From NCBI GenBank assembly GCA_021107975.1, contig JAIORT010000607.1, forward strand, positions 1 to 16,318: a stretch of DNA of 16,318 bases. Reading direction: 5' to 3'. The stretch comes from Bacteroidales bacterium. GTDB taxonomy: Bacteria; Bacteroidota; Bacteroidia; Bacteroidales; JAADJA01. This document shows, in pieces, positions 14,196 through 16,318 of the stretch (position 1 is the stretch's first letter; every line of letters starts with the position of its first letter). The translations under genes and the position numbers were made by a program. Below the pieces are notes generated by a model. It was given only the letters and a program-made list of their open reading frames with translations, was not told the DNA's origin and made no database searches.

Positions 14196-16318
14196 ATGAA
14201 AAAATTCCTTTCCCTGTTCATATTAATTTATATCTTTCACTTACCGTCAAAGGCTGACGAGGGTATGTGGATTCCCATGTTGTTAGGAGAGTTGAACGAA
14301 GCCGAAATGCAGGCAATGGGAATGCGCATTACTGCCGATGATATTTACAATATTAACCATTCGAGTCTGAAAGATGCCATTGCGATTTTTGGCAGGGGCT
14401 GTACTGCTGAAATCGTTTCGGAAGACGGCTTAATCCTTACAAACCATCACTGCGGGTATGGCATAATTCAGAAGCACTCATCACTCGAACACGATTACCT
14501 TACTGACGGCTTCTGGGCAATGGACCACTCGGAAGAACTTCCCAATCCCGGATTGACTGTAACTTTCCTAATCAGGATGGAAGAAATTACCGACCAGGTG
14601 CTTGAAGGGATTGAAGCTAACATGACCGAAGCCGAAAGAAGAGAAATCATTAGTGTAAACATAGATTCAATCGAGGTAAAAGCTGTTAAGGATACACATT
14701 ACAAAGCTAAGGTCAAACCATTTTTTCAGGGAAATCAATATTTCCTTTTTATCAATGAAGTTTTTGAAGATGTTAGATTGGTTGGCGCTCCGCCTTCAAA
14801 TATTGGTAAATTCGGTGGCGACACCGACAACTGGATGTGGCCCCGTCATACAGGTGATTTTTCTGTCTTCAGAATTTATGCAGATACGAATAACCAACCT
14901 GCAAAATACTCGGAAGACAATGTCCCTTATAAACCGAAAGAACATCTTGCTATTTCTATTAAAGGCGTTGAAGAAGGCGACTTTACATTTATTTTCGGTT
15001 ATCCGGGAAGCACAGAACAGTACATCCCTTCTTATGCAGTGGAAATGATAACGAATGTTGTGAATCCTGTTCGTATTAAGATGCGGGATAAGCGTTTGCA
15101 GATATTCAAAAAAGCTATGAACCAAAGTCCTGAAGTACGGATTCAATATGCTGTTAAACAATCTCGTATTGCTAATGGCTGGAAAAAATGGATTGGAGAA
15201 AACCGCGGTATTAAAAGACTGAATTCCATTGAGAAAAAACAGGAAATGGAAGCTGAGTTCGTAAAATGGGCAAATTCTTCGGATGAATTGCAAAAGAAGT
15301 ACGGGCAGCTTTTAAATGAGTTTGAAAATGTTTACAAAGAGCTTGCCCCGTTAAACTATAATATTGCATATTTGTTCGAAGCCGGTTTTGGTGTTGAGAT
15401 TATCAGGTATGCACGATCATTCGACAGATTGGTACAATTGAGCGAGGATAAAGAAACCGAACAGGAGGAAATAGATGAATTGGTTGAAAAGCTGAAAAAT
15501 TCGGCGGAATCACATTTTAAAAATTATCAACTGTTTATTGATAAGGAAGTTTTTACGGCTATGATGAGTTCGTACTATAATAATATGGATAAAAATGATA
15601 TGCCTGAGATTATTATCAGCATGTACGATAAATACAAAGGCGATTTTGAAAAGATGGCAGACGAAATTTTTGATAAATCCATATTTGGTTCCGAAGAAAA
15701 AATAAAAAATTTCCTTGAACATTATAAAAGGTCGAAATACAAAAAAATCGTTAAAGATCCTGTATGTAAAATTGCACAGGGGCTTTCTGAATATTACTAT
15801 GGCAGTCTTATGCCAGGAATCAACAGCCTGAGAAATAAAACTGACAGCCTGATGAGGATTTATATGAGGGGTCAGATGGAAATGCAGCCTAAAAGAAAAT
15901 TTTATCCCGATGCTAACTTTACATTGCGGGTGGCTTACGGCAATATAGAAAGCTACAAACCAGGTGATGCTGTTTCGTATAATTATTTTACTACACTTAA
16001 AGGGATTATGCAAAAGGAAGACCCGGATATTTACGATTATGTGGTTGAGGACGAATTGAAAGAATTATATAACAACAAAGATTATGGCAAATATGCAGAT
16101 AAAGATGGCAGTATGCACGTTTGTTTTATTGCAAATAATCATACATCCGGAGGTAATTCGGGCAGTCCCGTATTGGATGCCGATGGCAACCTTATCGGTA
16201 TAAATTTCGACCGGTGTTGGGAAGGTACTATGAGCGATATTGTTTTTGACCGGAGCCAGTGCCGGAACATTACTCTCGATATTCGTTATTGCTTGTTCAT
16301 TATAGATAAATTTGCCGG
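14196..16318 (+). CDS. dpp11: S46 dipeptidyl-peptidase, DPP11-like (3' end cut by window)
   Basis: The frame is open for 707 codons to the window edge, with no stop; S46 enzymes are ~720 residues, so only a short tail is missing. I chose the ATG at 14196 over 14190 because it starts a normal signal peptide (MKKFLSLFILIYIFHLPSKA) and makes the numbering match Porphyromonas DPP11. Catalytic residues: His85 in TNHHCGYG, Asp221 in RHTGDFSVFR and Ser655 in SGGNSGSPVLD. The S1 residue is Arg673 (NFDRCWEGTMSD). Arg at 673 marks DPP11, which removes dipeptides with Asp or Glu second, while Gly marks DPP7 with hydrophobic preference (family knowledge). The middle (residues ~290-560) is the charged alpha-helical domain that caps the active site. 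It probably works in the periplasm, feeding on acidic dipeptides of an amino-acid-using heterotroph. The long antisense frames inside it are not genes. Confidence 0.95.
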   Translation, partial: MKKFLSLFILIYIFHLPSKADEGMWIPMLLGELNEAEMQAMGMRITADDIYNINHSSLKDAIAIFGRGCTAEIVSEDGLILTNHHCGYGIIQKHSSLEHDYLTDGFWAMDHSEELPNPGLTVTFLIRMEEITDQVLEGIEANMTEAERREIISVNIDSIEVKAVKDTHYKAKVKPFFQGNQYFLFINEVFEDVRLVGAPPSNIGKFGGDTDNWMWPRHTGDFSVFRIYADTNNQPAKYSEDNVPYKPKEHLAISIKGVEEGDFTFIFGYPGSTEQYIPSYAVEMITNVVNPVRIKMRDKRLQIFKKAMNQSPEVRIQYAVKQSRIANGWKKWIGENRGIKRLNSIEKKQEMEAEFVKWANSSDELQKKYGQLLNEFENVYKELAPLNYNIAYLFEAGFGVEIIRYARSFDRLVQLSEDKETEQEEIDELVEKLKNSAESHFKNYQLFIDKEVFTAMMSSYYNNMDKNDMPEIIISMYDKYKGDFEKMADEIFDKSIFGSEEKIKNFLEHYKRSKYKKIVKDPVCKIAQGLSEYYYGSLMPGINSLRNKTDSLMRIYMRGQMEMQPKRKFYPDANFTLRVAYGNIESYKPGDAVSYNYFTTLKGIMQKEDPDIYDYVVEDELKELYNNKDYGKYADKDGSMHVCFIANNHTSGGNSGSPVLDADGNLIGINFDRCWEGTMSDIVFDRSQCRNITLDIRYCLFIIDKFA

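Noticed and set aside
14796..15293. 165-codon minus-strand frame
   Set aside because: It lies wholly antisense within the S46 peptidase, whose plus-strand frame is continuous and has catalytic residues on both sides.
15510..16013. 167-codon minus-strand frame rich in Phe, Ile and His
   Set aside because: Antisense shadow of the charged helical domain of the peptidase; the Phe/Ile richness is the complement of Lys/Glu/Asp codons.

Overview
The window comes from a member of the Bacteroidota, most likely an environmental Bacteroidales/Marinilabiliales-like organism; the genus cannot be fixed from sequence alone. Four things point there. Two large secreted proteins end in type IX secretion (T9SS) type-A-like sorting domains. 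Several start regions carry a TAnnTTTG -7 box and none has a clear Shine-Dalgarno. There is an S46 peptidase of the DPP11 type. There is also a TPR / PD40-propeller / OmpA-C protein of PorE-like layout. The DNA is AT-rich throughout.

Left part (1-6300) is an accessory surface-protein region. It opens with the C-terminal part of a T9SS cargo protein that continues beyond the window, closed by a strong hairpin. Next is a secreted protein combining a cohesin-like domain with a C-terminal dockerin-like double calcium loop. A 490-base gap follows, holding a decayed copy of the 3' end of a nearby gene and, further right, three phased 23-base repeats in front of a candidate promoter. Then comes a 1006-residue right-handed beta-helix protein whose C-terminal part is paralogous to the first protein, followed by tandem hairpins.

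Middle part: two minus-strand genes (6349-7129) encode a SLOG-fold 'putative molybdenum carrier' protein and a 71-residue orphan, separated by a clean terminator. Plus-strand housekeeping genes follow: ffh (signal recognition particle GTPase) and folD (one-carbon folate metabolism). Behind folD is a very AT-rich two-gene toxin-antitoxin cassette with an 8-base gene overlap and a RelE/HigB-like toxin.

Right part (10361-16318), all on the plus strand: a secreted beta-propeller-like protein of unknown function, queE (7-deazaguanine/queuosine synthesis), the PorE-like envelope protein, and an S46 dipeptidyl-peptidase cut by the window end. The peptidase has Ser655 and Arg673 in the positions described for Asp/Glu-specific DPP11. 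Short octamer repeats of the CTCTGCG type lie in three of the gaps here.

The linking theme is the cell envelope. There are T9SS cargo, a protein with the architecture of a T9SS accessory component, a possible self-assembling cohesin/dockerin protein and a periplasmic dipeptidase. I see no single complete undescribed system. The best leads are the cohesin/dockerin protein, the phased 23-base repeats, the dead gene copy and the toxin-antitoxin pair with an unrecognised antitoxin. No tRNA, rRNA, CRISPR array or insertion sequence was recognised.
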